DNA of 37,634 nucleotides, taken from Acidobacteriota bacterium (GTDB lineage Bacteria > Acidobacteriota > UBA6911 > JACQSX01). This document shows, piece by piece, positions 1 to 9,036 of this stretch. The stretch lies in NCBI GenBank assembly GCA_016199665.1, contig JACQGG010000020.1:1-37634 (forward strand), in the 5' to 3' direction. The notes beneath the pieces were generated by a model, which saw nothing but the letters and a program-made list of their open reading frames with translations, had not been told where the DNA came from and ran no database searches. A program made the translations under genes and the position numbers. Within the stretch, counting starts at the first letter, position 1. Every line of letters begins with the position of its first letter.

Positions 1-1599
1 AGCCTGCCCCACCGCCTGATTGTTGGCGGCAGTAATGCCCATATAGTGGTCGTTTTCAATAACGCGAACCTGCGGGTAGTATTCCCTGACAAATTGCACG
101 CTTCCGTCCGATGAAACATTGTCGGAGAAGATGATCTCAAAATCCTGAAAGGCGCCGTGGTAGAGTGAATCAAAGCAGTTGGCCAGATATTCTTTGCCGT
201 CCCAATTCAGAATGATCACACTGACAAGGGGGGCCGCCATAGCCGCCGCCGCTCTGTGCGGCGCCGCATCCTCCGGCCGGACTTTCCCCAAGGCGGTAGT
301 ACCCAGCTCTTCAGCGCCGCCCGACAGCCGTTGCCATTGGGAGTGTCGCAACTGCTCATAGCACACGGCCAGGACCGCCGCTATCAAAAAGACAAACGCG
401 AAGCTGGCTACAATTTCAGCCACCATTACCAGATTGGCCAGCAGGAACAAAGCGCAGACCAGATTGAACGATCCCCAGACGAACAGGCAGAAGGTTGGGA
501 AATCTCTGGTGAGAACACGCACTGCCTGGGGCGCAAAAGTGACCTTGCTGTAAAGAAAATGCTTGGTCAACAGACCGGACTTGGCCGCATAACTGCGCAC
601 CCAGTTCCAGGCTCCAGCCTGCTGCTTAACGCCCAGGACTGTCTCATAGTAAAAATCGGCCAGATCGTTCATCCTATGGAGCATGTCCCTGGTGGCCGCA
701 GCTTGCGCCTGAAGCATGGATGCTTCCTGTTCCAGGTTTTCAACAACAAACTCTTCTCCCAGCTTCTTTTTCAGTTGCAGCAGTTCCAAATCGCTGTCCA
801 ATTTGCGCAGGGACGTCTGGACCTTCAGTTTGTCTATCGCCAGCGCCTGCATTTCTTTGATAAACAACGTCTTCAAAGCGACAACTTGATCCGCTATTTC
901 GCTTCCCTCTTTCTCAATAGACCTTCTCAGCGCGCGCAGTGGATCGATTTCCCGGGGTGTCGCCTCCACAATCTCTCGGTCTACCTTCGAAAGTTTTGAT
1001 TGCATCGCAGCGTTGGCGGTGCCCAGCTCAACAATGCGGCCGGCCAAAGCCTGCAGGCGGGTGACTGCCTCCTCCATCTCTTCCAGCAGAGAAACTTTCA
1101 CCTTAGGCTGAGGAGGCGCTAGGGCCGGCGCTTTTTTCTCCGCGACCTGGCGGATCCGCGGCAACAGCCTCAACGCCAGCCATAGAGGCAGGCGATACAG
1201 CGGGACAACGGCCAGCAACAGCAGGGCCAAGACGGTGAAGATGGATCTGGGAAATTCTTCGGGTCCGCCCCGGGTCAAAGTCATGAACTGCACCATGAAC
1301 GTCATCTGCAGCAGAACCCCGGCAAGCAGCCCCAGGATCAGCACGCCGATGCGGCGCAACTGTAGCTGATAAAGTCCGAAGATCTGAAAAGCCAGCAGAA
1401 GACTGACTACGATCAGCCACTCGTCATGGTCGACGTCGCCGTAAAGCTTTGCCAGGGGAGTGGCAAAGAAAAACCAGCCGGGTTCTCGCAGCGTCCAGGC
1501 ATAGCTATACAATCTACGAACCACGAAGGCATCAACAGCCACCAGTAGCGGCGTCTGTACCCAGAGAGCCGTCTTTACCAGAGAATCTGAGAATTTCAT
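1..1599 (-). CDS. Membrane/coiled-coil family 2 glycosyltransferase, C-terminus cut by window edge
   Basis: This open frame starts at an ATG at 1599 and runs without a stop past position 1, giving 533 residues. The N-terminal half has hydrophobic segments at about residues 60-80, 84-104 and 117-140. A long charged, Leu-rich stretch (about 165-320) looks like a coiled coil, and another membrane segment follows at about 385-425. Only at about residue 457 does a GT2 domain begin, with VSVIILNWDG, a SDNVSSDGS segment in place of the usual DNxSxDGS, and ENDHYMGITAANN. The family transfers a sugar from a nucleotide donor; the acceptor is unknown. The ATG overlaps the upstream gene's TGA as ATGA, which indicates translational coupling. 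The order TM, coiled coil, TM, GT2 is unusual. The GT2 call is secure for what is visible. The DxD motif and the C-terminus lie outside the window. Confidence 0.85.
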   Translation of the reverse strand, partial: MKFSDSLVKTALWVQTPLLVAVDAFVVRRLYSYAWTLREPGWFFFATPLAKLYGDVDHDEWLIVVSLLLAFQIFGLYQLQLRRIGVLILGLLAGVLLQMTFMVQFMTLTRGGPEEFPRSIFTVLALLLLAVVPLYRLPLWLALRLLPRIRQVAEKKAPALAPPQPKVKVSLLEEMEEAVTRLQALAGRIVELGTANAAMQSKLSKVDREIVEATPREIDPLRALRRSIEKEGSEIADQVVALKTLFIKEMQALAIDKLKVQTSLRKLDSDLELLQLKKKLGEEFVVENLEQEASMLQAQAAATRDMLHRMNDLADFYYETVLGVKQQAGAWNWVRSYAAKSGLLTKHFLYSKVTFAPQAVRVLTRDFPTFCLFVWGSFNLVCALFLLANLVMVAEIVASFAFVFLIAAVLAVCYEQLRHSQWQRLSGGAEELGTTALGKVRPEDAAPHRAAAAMAAPLVSVIILNWDGKEYLANCFDSLYHGAFQDFEIIFSDNVSSDGSVQFVREYYPQVRVIENDHYMGITAANNQAVGQA

Positions 1600-4500
1600 C
1601 CTCTAATCCCGCGCCAAAAATGGTCTCGGCCGATCCGCCACAGCGTCGCGCAGAGAGTCACGAGACTAACCAAAACGCCCACCTCAAGGAGCACTTGAGG
1701 GCCATACTCCGCGACAATCCGATATTGGCCCGGGCGCCGGATATACCAGCCATTGTCATGAAGATTTGCCCTGAAATGTTCCTTGAGAAGGGTCCGGTGG
1801 TTCCGCTCAAAAAACCAGCTCAGGAGCGCCGAAAACTCAAACCAGTGCGAGCGGGAAGCGCGCCGCTCGTCCAGGATATAGGCCTTCCATCCAGGGTGGA
1901 ACTCCTGCCAGAGAAGCAGCCAAAAAGGCCCCTCGCTCCTTACGTCAAAGGTGTAGCGCGTCAGACGAGAGGAGCGATGAACCTCGGCGAAACTGCGGTT
2001 TATGACGGGTCTGGTAATACCCTTGCGCATCTCCACAAGCGCCACTTCAAACGTGGCATCCAACTTTACGTTGAGACCTCCGGGGATGTAGCCTGCAGAC
2101 TCCGCATGGAGGGACGTGGGTTTGGACCACAGGAATTCACTATTCAAACCATTTGCATAGTCCTGCGACTCGGGCTGGAACTGAAACAGTTCTTTGCCCA
2201 GAGTGAAAAGGGGTCGGTCGATTGCATGAGATAACAGACGGGGCCAGTTCTCAAATCTGCCGGAGAAGGGCACTTTGGAGTAAAGCCCCACTTCCTCTAT
2301 CTCAAAAGAATATTCCTGTGGACCTCGAGTCGGCTGGAAAGCCCGGGATCGAGCCAATCGCAGACGTAAGGTCACAGGTCTGGCCTGTGGGCTCCTGGGA
2401 TAGAACTCAGCCCGGAGGTCTGGCCAGTTCAGCTCCAACGTGTTCCCTCTTCCCCCAAAAATATTCGAGTGGGGGAGAGGCAGATACTCCACCGAGTAAA
2501 CCTCCTGGGGAGCAGTTCCTGAAGGCACGGTTATCTGCAGCAGGCGCCGGGGCACATCCTCCTTCGGAGGCTGATCCGCAGGCTGAAGCGGGAAACCCCT
2601 CCAGCCAATCACCTTCACGGCCTCCTCATCGGGGGGCCAGCCGTTCCAGGTTGTGGCCAGAGGCACGCCGTTTTTTTTGACGACAAAGTAGTCCATACCC
2701 CACGAAGTCTCCGCCTGATTGCTTGTGTCGTACACATTCGGGAAGTCCTGCGGAAGCCGGGTTTGGAACACCTGGTACGGCCCCACGGTGTCCGCATACT
2801 TCCATTCCTTCAGCGCCTCGCGCTTGCCGGGAAACAGAGTTTCGTCTCCCTTGCCATCGCCGTCTACATCAATCACCAGTTCCGGCATCAGCGTTTGAGC
2901 CGCACGGTCATCGAGCCGGTAGGTCACCATCAGAGAGGAGGCCTGTGCGAAGTTCGCCCCCCTCAGGTCGACGGACGCAACCAACGCGTCTGGAGCAAAC
3001 TCCGTCTGGCTCTCAGGTTCGAGATCCACTCGAAGTGAGATTCCGTCCCTTCGTAACGCAACAGTCGCTCCATCGAGCTCTTTAACTCTCGCTACGGTTA
3101 TCGTCTGCTCGTCTTCTTTGACTGCAGTCCCCGTAACTTGGGTGATGCGGGAATGCACCTTAGGCTCCTTCAACGTCTCCTGAAGCTCCGTTGGGACTTC
3201 ACTTTCCGCAGTTGTTTCCAACTGCGCGGCGGTTTCCGATACTTTCGGGTAATCCACCTGAACCCTGCTCAGCTCGGCCTTGAGAATGAACGTAGCCGTG
3301 GACCCAAGCCGCGATGTCGCTATCACTCTATCAGTCCGGTTCTCATAGGTGCCGGATACAACCCAGGTGTTTTCGTCAGTCACAAGACTTCGATGGCGAA
3401 GAGCCGATCCATCGGGTCGTTGTACCGGCTGCAAGGTCCAGCTCTCCCAGCGGGACAAGGACACTTTGTCTTCCCTGACCAGTAATGACAGGTCGTTGTA
3501 GATAGACAATTCCCGGATCTCGAAAGTGAAAGGCGCCTCCTTGCTGAGAGCGGCCGTTCCTTTACCCGGCTTTTTCCTGGCAACCAGAAACAATCTCACC
3601 AGGCGAGGCTTGGCAAGCCGGTAGAATGCATCCGCAACCGGCGTATTCCGGACAACGTCGGGTTCAGGAATACCGGCCAGTTCCATGGTACTGAGCTTGG
3701 CGGTGACTTCCAGCTCATTTGGCCGATCTTTGACTCGGCTGGCGGTCGCTGGAATCCACTCGCTGACTTCCTCACTGCCATTATGACTGATCCCAAAAAC
3801 CACATCCATCGCCTGAACTGACGGGTCCGTAACAAACAATCGCAGCTTGAAATACGGGTAATCATCCAGGTCAATGCCGGGAGTCGGACGGCCTGTCGCT
3901 GCTCCGGGCGAAGCGAGATCCGACAGGTCCCTTTCGAGAATCTCATACTCCATTTCAGGGGAATCCTTATCGAAGAACATTCTCACCTGCATGCCATCCG
4001 CTGTCCCTGCTAACGCCGTCACCACGGTCGCCTCCGGTGGGATTCCAGTATCTGCCCGTTCTTTTTCCTTAAAATCCAGACCCTCCCAGATTTGAATACT
4101 GGCCGCCCGGTCATCTGCGTTGTCCAGAAGTTCGGTGAGTCTCTCCACTTTCTGCGGGGTGTAGAGCAATAATTCATTGGCCCCCGGTTTCAACGTGACA
4201 TCCTTCAACTCAATCAAATCGCCGCCGACAGGAAATGGAGTCTGGTACCGCGCCCACGACTTTCCGAAAACCCAGGAGCTCACCAGTCGCTGGAAAGAAA
4301 AAGGGGCCTCAAGGTACCGGGAGCGCAGCCTGAAGTTGCGCGTCTGGTCTCTATTCAGGGACACCCGCAGATCGCGATCCCCGACACTGGATACGTAGAA
4401 ACTCAGATCCCCTTTAACAGAAAAACGGCGCGGGTTGACTAGCAGCATCCTCATGTTGTTGGATCCCCAGCGCCAGCGGTGGTGATGGTCTGTTTCCAAT

Positions 4501-7500
4501 TCGTAAATGTTCTCTCGATCGAGCACAAAGGGTTTGGCTGATCTCTCCGCTGAGCCCTCGCTCCGGGTGATAAGGGGATTGAACCAGCGCGTCGCTTCCA
4601 CTTCCCAGTTGCGTTCCCCGGAAAGTGCAAAAACCGGACTCGAGTGCAAGCGAGGTCTGATCAGCGCACGCATCTGATAATCCCCTGGGGCGGGAACCAA
4701 AACATCGTTTCGATTTTGCGTTATTCCATGCTCATACTTACCGCGAACATCCGTCGGAGCATATCCCGTGGATTGGTAGCGCTCGACGTCCCGGCGTTCC
4801 TGGGTTTGAATTAAATTTCGATAAGGCTCTTCATTTGTTGCCACAATCCGGTTCAAGAGAGAATTTACCTCTGCCTTGGGCGCAACTAAAACTGCGGAAA
4901 CATGGCGGTTCATGTTGCGAGAAAGGAAGAAAAGCCGGGCATTCGCCAGCGAGTCACGATCTGCCATGGACGCAGACCGAAATCCAACAATGACACTCCG
5001 CCGTTTCTCATAACCAATTTCGTAGAGAGTCTGGTCGCCCTTCCGAAGTTCTGCATCCGGGCCGATTTTCTCGCTGGTGCTCAAAGCAGACCAGTCCCCG
5101 TAAGTTGAGGCAATTTGCCGGTCACCCAGAAACAAAAGGGTTGTGGCATTCCCGCCACGGGTGTTGTAGTCCGGGAAGTCTTTGGGCAGGTTTGCCTCGA
5201 ACAGTTTTATCGATACATCCGGAATGTACCTGGGACGCCAGCTTTTCAGATTCGCCAATTGGAAAACCTTGATCTCGTGGCGCCCTCTGTCAAGATTGGC
5301 CTCGCCGTGAAACTGCCACACTCGGGAAAGCTGGACCAGTTGACCGGTGGGGCTGGTTTGGTCCGCAGGCGCCAGCAGTTGATCGTCAACGGTGAGCAGG
5401 ATTTCCGCAGGCCTCTGGTCTGGCACCCTTTGGGAAAGCACGTAGCGTGTTTGGGATTCGGATGCAGAGTTGAAGGCGAGACCGGAACCGTTGCCGGCAG
5501 CCAGGCGATACGGGGAGTCTATCAAGTTCAGAACAAAATCGGCCACGTCCTTGCCCAGAAGCAGCCTGCTCTGGGTGGCACTGAGCAGTGACTCAAGCCT
5601 TTCGAACGGAGCCGTGCCCTGGCTCTTGCCCTGACCGTTGGCAGATACAAAGATTTGCCGGGGATCCCATGCGTTCTTAAACATTGCGGGCAGTGAATCC
5701 AGCTTGGAAGTCTCGTCCTGAAAGTCGCGATACGGAACATTGGTTAGCACGGCGCTCTCTTTGGCGGCGCTCTCCAATGAACTGTCCGGGCGAAGCTCAT
5801 AGAAGGCAAAATAGGGAGTCTCCCGGATCAGCGTGAAGAAGCGGACATCGGCTAAAATCGCGCGTAAGGCCCAATAATCCCTCGGCGGATTCGGAGACAC
5901 GGGAGGAAATACTATGGAAGCATTTTGATAGTCCTTGTGCACCAGCAGGTAGCGAAAGCGCGAAGTCTTCAGGAGTTGATAAGCCATCTCGGGGTCGCCC
6001 CCAACTCCTGAGCTTAGAACCTGCGGTGTGATTCCCAGGCGTCGCCTTCCCGTCAGGGAGTAGCTGATCGGGCCTTTTGCGGGCTCTTCACTGTAACCCG
6101 TCACCAGACCCAGGCTTGGAATCGACCTCAACAGGCCAGGGATGTCGGGAAACGTAAAATACGGCCACCAGCCATAAACCGCAGGACCCATCTCCCACCA
6201 GGGTAGATTGAGGAGACGGTCTCCCTCCCTGTGATTCTTCAAAATGTAAGTGTGAACCCACTGATACGGTTCGGGAATCTTGACGGTCGGTGTGTGGAAC
6301 GGAGCCATATGCCTCTTCCACGGTCCATAGGTTGGGCGGACACTGATCAACTGAGGCCATCCGTTAACAAGAGTAATATGCGACACGATGAGAGCGACTA
6401 TCAGGACTCCCAAGTACGGCCGGAACCTGGTGTGGAGGTGTGAGTTCCAGAAATGCTGGAGTATGTTCTGGACAGTTGCTCCCGCAAGCACCGCGTAAAG
6501 AATGCCCATTATGAAAAGCCAATAGTTGGGTGACTGAATGATGTTAAATCCCGGAACGTAGGTAAACATCAGAACATATAATTTATCAAGTACCGGGTAA
6601 TGGGACGCCGCCGCCAGAACGGTCAGCAGGAGGGAAACCAGAGCAAAGGGCAAAGTTCTCCGTCGGGGCTTCCAGAGCAGACAGGCATAAACATACAGCG
6701 GACACAACAAACTTAGAGGCGCCCACGGAACCTGCATCATTATGCCTGATGCGATGTTGTCCGGATTGCCCGTGATCAGCCGCGAAATCCAGAGTACCCC
6801 GGCCCAAGGCTTGTTGAATTCATACCATTGGATCCTTTGAGTGAAAACACCCTCCGTTACGAACAAATCACCGATTGCGTTGCCCGTGTAGAACCAAACG
6901 ATCGGTAAGATCCAAAAAAAGTTCAACAGGATCATCATGGTGGCAGCGACAGACAAGAACTTGAGCGTCAACCAACCGCGGAGTTCGGGTTCGAATAATA
7001 GTCGAATCAGGATGTAAGCGCCGACGGCAACTCCGGTTATGATGGTGAAGCGAGGGCTCGGTGCGCTCATGAGAAACCCTAACGCGACGAGCAGAGCAGG
7101 CTTTAACGCACCTTTGCCGGGGTTTTCCAAACCCCGAATCACCCCGGCCAGAATCAGCGCATCTCCCCCCAGAGCAAGCGAGAAAAGCGATGTGCCCGGA
7201 AATTCGGGCTGCAACATCGCAAACATGGCAGCCACCAGGCTGGAAATTTGCGAAAACCGGCCTCGAAAAACAGTATGTCCCAAATACAAAACTCCCCAGC
7301 CCAAAGCGGCGGTGGGAACCACCAAGTACAGCCTGTTTAAGACCCACAAGGGTACCTTGAGCCAGTAAAGGACACAGACCATCAAGTGCCAGGGCCCAAA
7401 AGACAGCCAAACGTTGGCCTGGCCCCACAAATTATAGGGGGACCAGGTCGACAGGGCTTCTTCAAGGCTCTTGGCCGGGTCCATGGGGGCAACCAAGTCT

Positions 7501-7622
7501 CCCCAGTTGATATAGGTTCCGGGCGTGAAAAAGCCCGGGCAGTGCCACAGCGCCATGGCCAACAGCACAATCACCAGGGCGGGGCCAAAGCGGCCGATCG
7601 AAGGAACGAGGTTTTTACTCAT
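1596..7622 (-). CDS. Giant (2008 aa) GT-C-like membrane glycosyltransferase with large ectodomain
   Basis: Residues 1 to about 430 are a multi-spanning membrane region. The first extracytoplasmic loop carries NWGDLVAPMDP followed by a Trp/Asn-rich stretch, as in GT-C enzymes of the AftD/DUF3367 kind that use polyprenyl-phosphate sugars. About 1500 soluble residues follow and appear to be mostly beta-rich modules. Two segments, near residues 1367 (FTFEIRELSIYND) and 1777 (YSFEIEEVGLYSK), resemble each other. The C-terminus has EFHPGWKAYI near residue 1909, then a GQYRIVAEYGP segment and a final membrane helix, which recalls the end of YfhO-family proteins. The likely role is adding or modifying sugars on a lipid-linked or surface glycan on the periplasmic side. 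It overlaps the next gene by 4 nt. No strong Shine-Dalgarno precedes the ATG at 7622. The membrane GT-C assignment is inferred from topology and motif style, and the specific activity is unknown. Confidence 0.8.
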   Translation of the reverse strand: MSKNLVPSIGRFGPALVIVLLAMALWHCPGFFTPGTYINWGDLVAPMDPAKSLEEALSTWSPYNLWGQANVWLSFGPWHLMVCVLYWLKVPLWVLNRLYLVVPTAALGWGVLYLGHTVFRGRFSQISSLVAAMFAMLQPEFPGTSLFSLALGGDALILAGVIRGLENPGKGALKPALLVALGFLMSAPSPRFTIITGVAVGAYILIRLLFEPELRGWLTLKFLSVAATMMILLNFFWILPIVWFYTGNAIGDLFVTEGVFTQRIQWYEFNKPWAGVLWISRLITGNPDNIASGIMMQVPWAPLSLLCPLYVYACLLWKPRRRTLPFALVSLLLTVLAAASHYPVLDKLYVLMFTYVPGFNIIQSPNYWLFIMGILYAVLAGATVQNILQHFWNSHLHTRFRPYLGVLIVALIVSHITLVNGWPQLISVRPTYGPWKRHMAPFHTPTVKIPEPYQWVHTYILKNHREGDRLLNLPWWEMGPAVYGWWPYFTFPDIPGLLRSIPSLGLVTGYSEEPAKGPISYSLTGRRRLGITPQVLSSGVGGDPEMAYQLLKTSRFRYLLVHKDYQNASIVFPPVSPNPPRDYWALRAILADVRFFTLIRETPYFAFYELRPDSSLESAAKESAVLTNVPYRDFQDETSKLDSLPAMFKNAWDPRQIFVSANGQGKSQGTAPFERLESLLSATQSRLLLGKDVADFVLNLIDSPYRLAAGNGSGLAFNSASESQTRYVLSQRVPDQRPAEILLTVDDQLLAPADQTSPTGQLVQLSRVWQFHGEANLDRGRHEIKVFQLANLKSWRPRYIPDVSIKLFEANLPKDFPDYNTRGGNATTLLFLGDRQIASTYGDWSALSTSEKIGPDAELRKGDQTLYEIGYEKRRSVIVGFRSASMADRDSLANARLFFLSRNMNRHVSAVLVAPKAEVNSLLNRIVATNEEPYRNLIQTQERRDVERYQSTGYAPTDVRGKYEHGITQNRNDVLVPAPGDYQMRALIRPRLHSSPVFALSGERNWEVEATRWFNPLITRSEGSAERSAKPFVLDRENIYELETDHHHRWRWGSNNMRMLLVNPRRFSVKGDLSFYVSSVGDRDLRVSLNRDQTRNFRLRSRYLEAPFSFQRLVSSWVFGKSWARYQTPFPVGGDLIELKDVTLKPGANELLLYTPQKVERLTELLDNADDRAASIQIWEGLDFKEKERADTGIPPEATVVTALAGTADGMQVRMFFDKDSPEMEYEILERDLSDLASPGAATGRPTPGIDLDDYPYFKLRLFVTDPSVQAMDVVFGISHNGSEEVSEWIPATASRVKDRPNELEVTAKLSTMELAGIPEPDVVRNTPVADAFYRLAKPRLVRLFLVARKKPGKGTAALSKEAPFTFEIRELSIYNDLSLLVREDKVSLSRWESWTLQPVQRPDGSALRHRSLVTDENTWVVSGTYENRTDRVIATSRLGSTATFILKAELSRVQVDYPKVSETAAQLETTAESEVPTELQETLKEPKVHSRITQVTGTAVKEDEQTITVARVKELDGATVALRRDGISLRVDLEPESQTEFAPDALVASVDLRGANFAQASSLMVTYRLDDRAAQTLMPELVIDVDGDGKGDETLFPGKREALKEWKYADTVGPYQVFQTRLPQDFPNVYDTSNQAETSWGMDYFVVKKNGVPLATTWNGWPPDEEAVKVIGWRGFPLQPADQPPKEDVPRRLLQITVPSGTAPQEVYSVEYLPLPHSNIFGGRGNTLELNWPDLRAEFYPRSPQARPVTLRLRLARSRAFQPTRGPQEYSFEIEEVGLYSKVPFSGRFENWPRLLSHAIDRPLFTLGKELFQFQPESQDYANGLNSEFLWSKPTSLHAESAGYIPGGLNVKLDATFEVALVEMRKGITRPVINRSFAEVHRSSRLTRYTFDVRSEGPFWLLLWQEFHPGWKAYILDERRASRSHWFEFSALLSWFFERNHRTLLKEHFRANLHDNGWYIRRPGQYRIVAEYGPQVLLEVGVLVSLVTLCATLWRIGRDHFWRGIRG

Positions 7623-7678
7623 GATCTATCTGATGGTAACACTGAAAGCCCAGCCTGCCGGCTCTTAGCGGGAGTACC

Positions 7679-9001
7679 TCACTTGTCCATAGGGGGGGGA
7701 ACCTTACTGCAAAAAATTCTGGGAAGCGTCTGCAGAAACGCCCTGTCAAAAATAGCCTCAGAGGTGCATTCATAAGCCAACTCGCCCGCATTCTTTCTAA
7801 ACTCCCGGAGCACGTTCTCGTCACCGAGTAAATCAATCACCGCCTCGGCAAGATCCTCGGCCTGATATTCGATGGTATGCCCGGCTCGGTGCCGGCTTAT
7901 CGTCTGCGCAAACTGGGGAACCGATGTAATAACCACGGGGAGTCCGCACACCAGGTACAGTTTCGGCTTGCCAGGATCACAGTGATAAGCGGGGTTGTCC
8001 GGAAGGTCCGAGTAAGGAGCAACGCCTATGGCGCACCGCGAGAGCGCCCGGCAAAGATCCTCCTGCCTCTTGATGAATCCTTCAAAAACAAAATGTCGGT
8101 CCATGCCCGCCTTGACCACCTCATTCTTGAACGGCCCCCAGTCTCCATAGCCGAACAGGCGCACTTTGACATCGGGAAGCTTCTCTGCAATCAGTGGCAG
8201 GGCTTCGACCAGCAGTGAGAGACCATGATAGAGGCCAGGCCCTCCCACATATCCAATAGTCCGCCGCTCAATGTCATTCATGGGAGATCGTTGAACCAGC
8301 CTGGAGCTGAACCCCAGCGGCACGAGGGTGGAAAGATAGCTCCCTTCCGGAACCCCACCGATCCTGGCGCGCCCCTTTTCGATCCCTTCGGAAATGCTCC
8401 AAGCGAAGTCGGACTTGCGCACCCCAAGCCGATCAAATGCAAAAATCAGCCGGCGAATGACGTTGTGAAAATACAGGCGATCCGACAGAGGAAAATAATC
8501 GATGCTGTAGTGAATCAGCTTACTTACCACCCCCATCTTCTTCAGACACATCCCAACCACAATGGGAAAGCAGCCGATGCCAATAAATAGGTCGAATTTA
8601 CGCCCCAGCCTGAACATTGTTCGAAGGATAGAAAACAGGCAAATCAGGTAAATGGGAAAGATCAGCGGAAGCCGGAACCAGGCATGGTTCTTGAGCCGCC
8701 CACTCCTAATCGTTCGAAAGTGCTTGGCGCCTCCTTTTTCGAAGACGGAAACACGGGCCGTGTCTTCGGTCGCATAGGTGTTGTTGGTGCCAATGACCGC
8801 GAGTGTTCTGACACGCTCCTGAAGGTATTCCTCCAGGACTTCGGTCCGCGCCGTCAGCAGTTCTCCCGCAATCAGGACATCCAAATCGGCCAAAGAGGGG
8901 TAATCCTGCACACCCTGGGAACGTGGGGATTCCACCGGCGTGGAGCTGGAGGCGAACGGGGGCGGATACACGTCCGCATCCCGCCCGGACCGTCCAGACA
9001 T
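7679..9001 (-). CDS. GT-B fold glycosyltransferase (family 4, group 1)
   Basis: The protein has about 440 residues. The N-terminal Rossmann part is divergent and contains a hydrophobic stretch that may dock on the membrane. The C-terminal donor-binding half is typical of GT4: IGYVGGPGLYHGLSLLVEAL, then FVFEGFIKRQEDL, then PGKPKLYLVCGLPVV, which is the usual nucleotide-sugar contact region. The reaction is expected to be transfer of a sugar to a lipid-linked intermediate at the inner face of the membrane. The frame also opens upstream at a TTG (9034), but that start has no ribosome binding site, so the ATG at 9001 is preferred. A run of eight C residues on the coding strand lies near the 3' end (7692-7699). 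The neighbouring GT-C gene follows after 56 bp. Confidence 0.88.
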   Translation of the reverse strand: MSGRSGRDADVYPPPFASSSTPVESPRSQGVQDYPSLADLDVLIAGELLTARTEVLEEYLQERVRTLAVIGTNNTYATEDTARVSVFEKGGAKHFRTIRSGRLKNHAWFRLPLIFPIYLICLFSILRTMFRLGRKFDLFIGIGCFPIVVGMCLKKMGVVSKLIHYSIDYFPLSDRLYFHNVIRRLIFAFDRLGVRKSDFAWSISEGIEKGRARIGGVPEGSYLSTLVPLGFSSRLVQRSPMNDIERRTIGYVGGPGLYHGLSLLVEALPLIAEKLPDVKVRLFGYGDWGPFKNEVVKAGMDRHFVFEGFIKRQEDLCRALSRCAIGVAPYSDLPDNPAYHCDPGKPKLYLVCGLPVVITSVPQFAQTISRHRAGHTIEYQAEDLAEAVIDLLGDENVLREFRKNAGELAYECTSEAIFDRAFLQTLPRIFCSKVPPPMDK

Positions 9002-9036
9002 TCTAGGCTCTAATTCTGCCCCAGACTTACCCAAGA

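Noticed and set aside
256-999. A 247-codon plus-strand open frame
   Set aside because: It is antisense to the edge-truncated GT2 gene that reads continuously from 1599 and shows membrane, coiled-coil and GT2 features.
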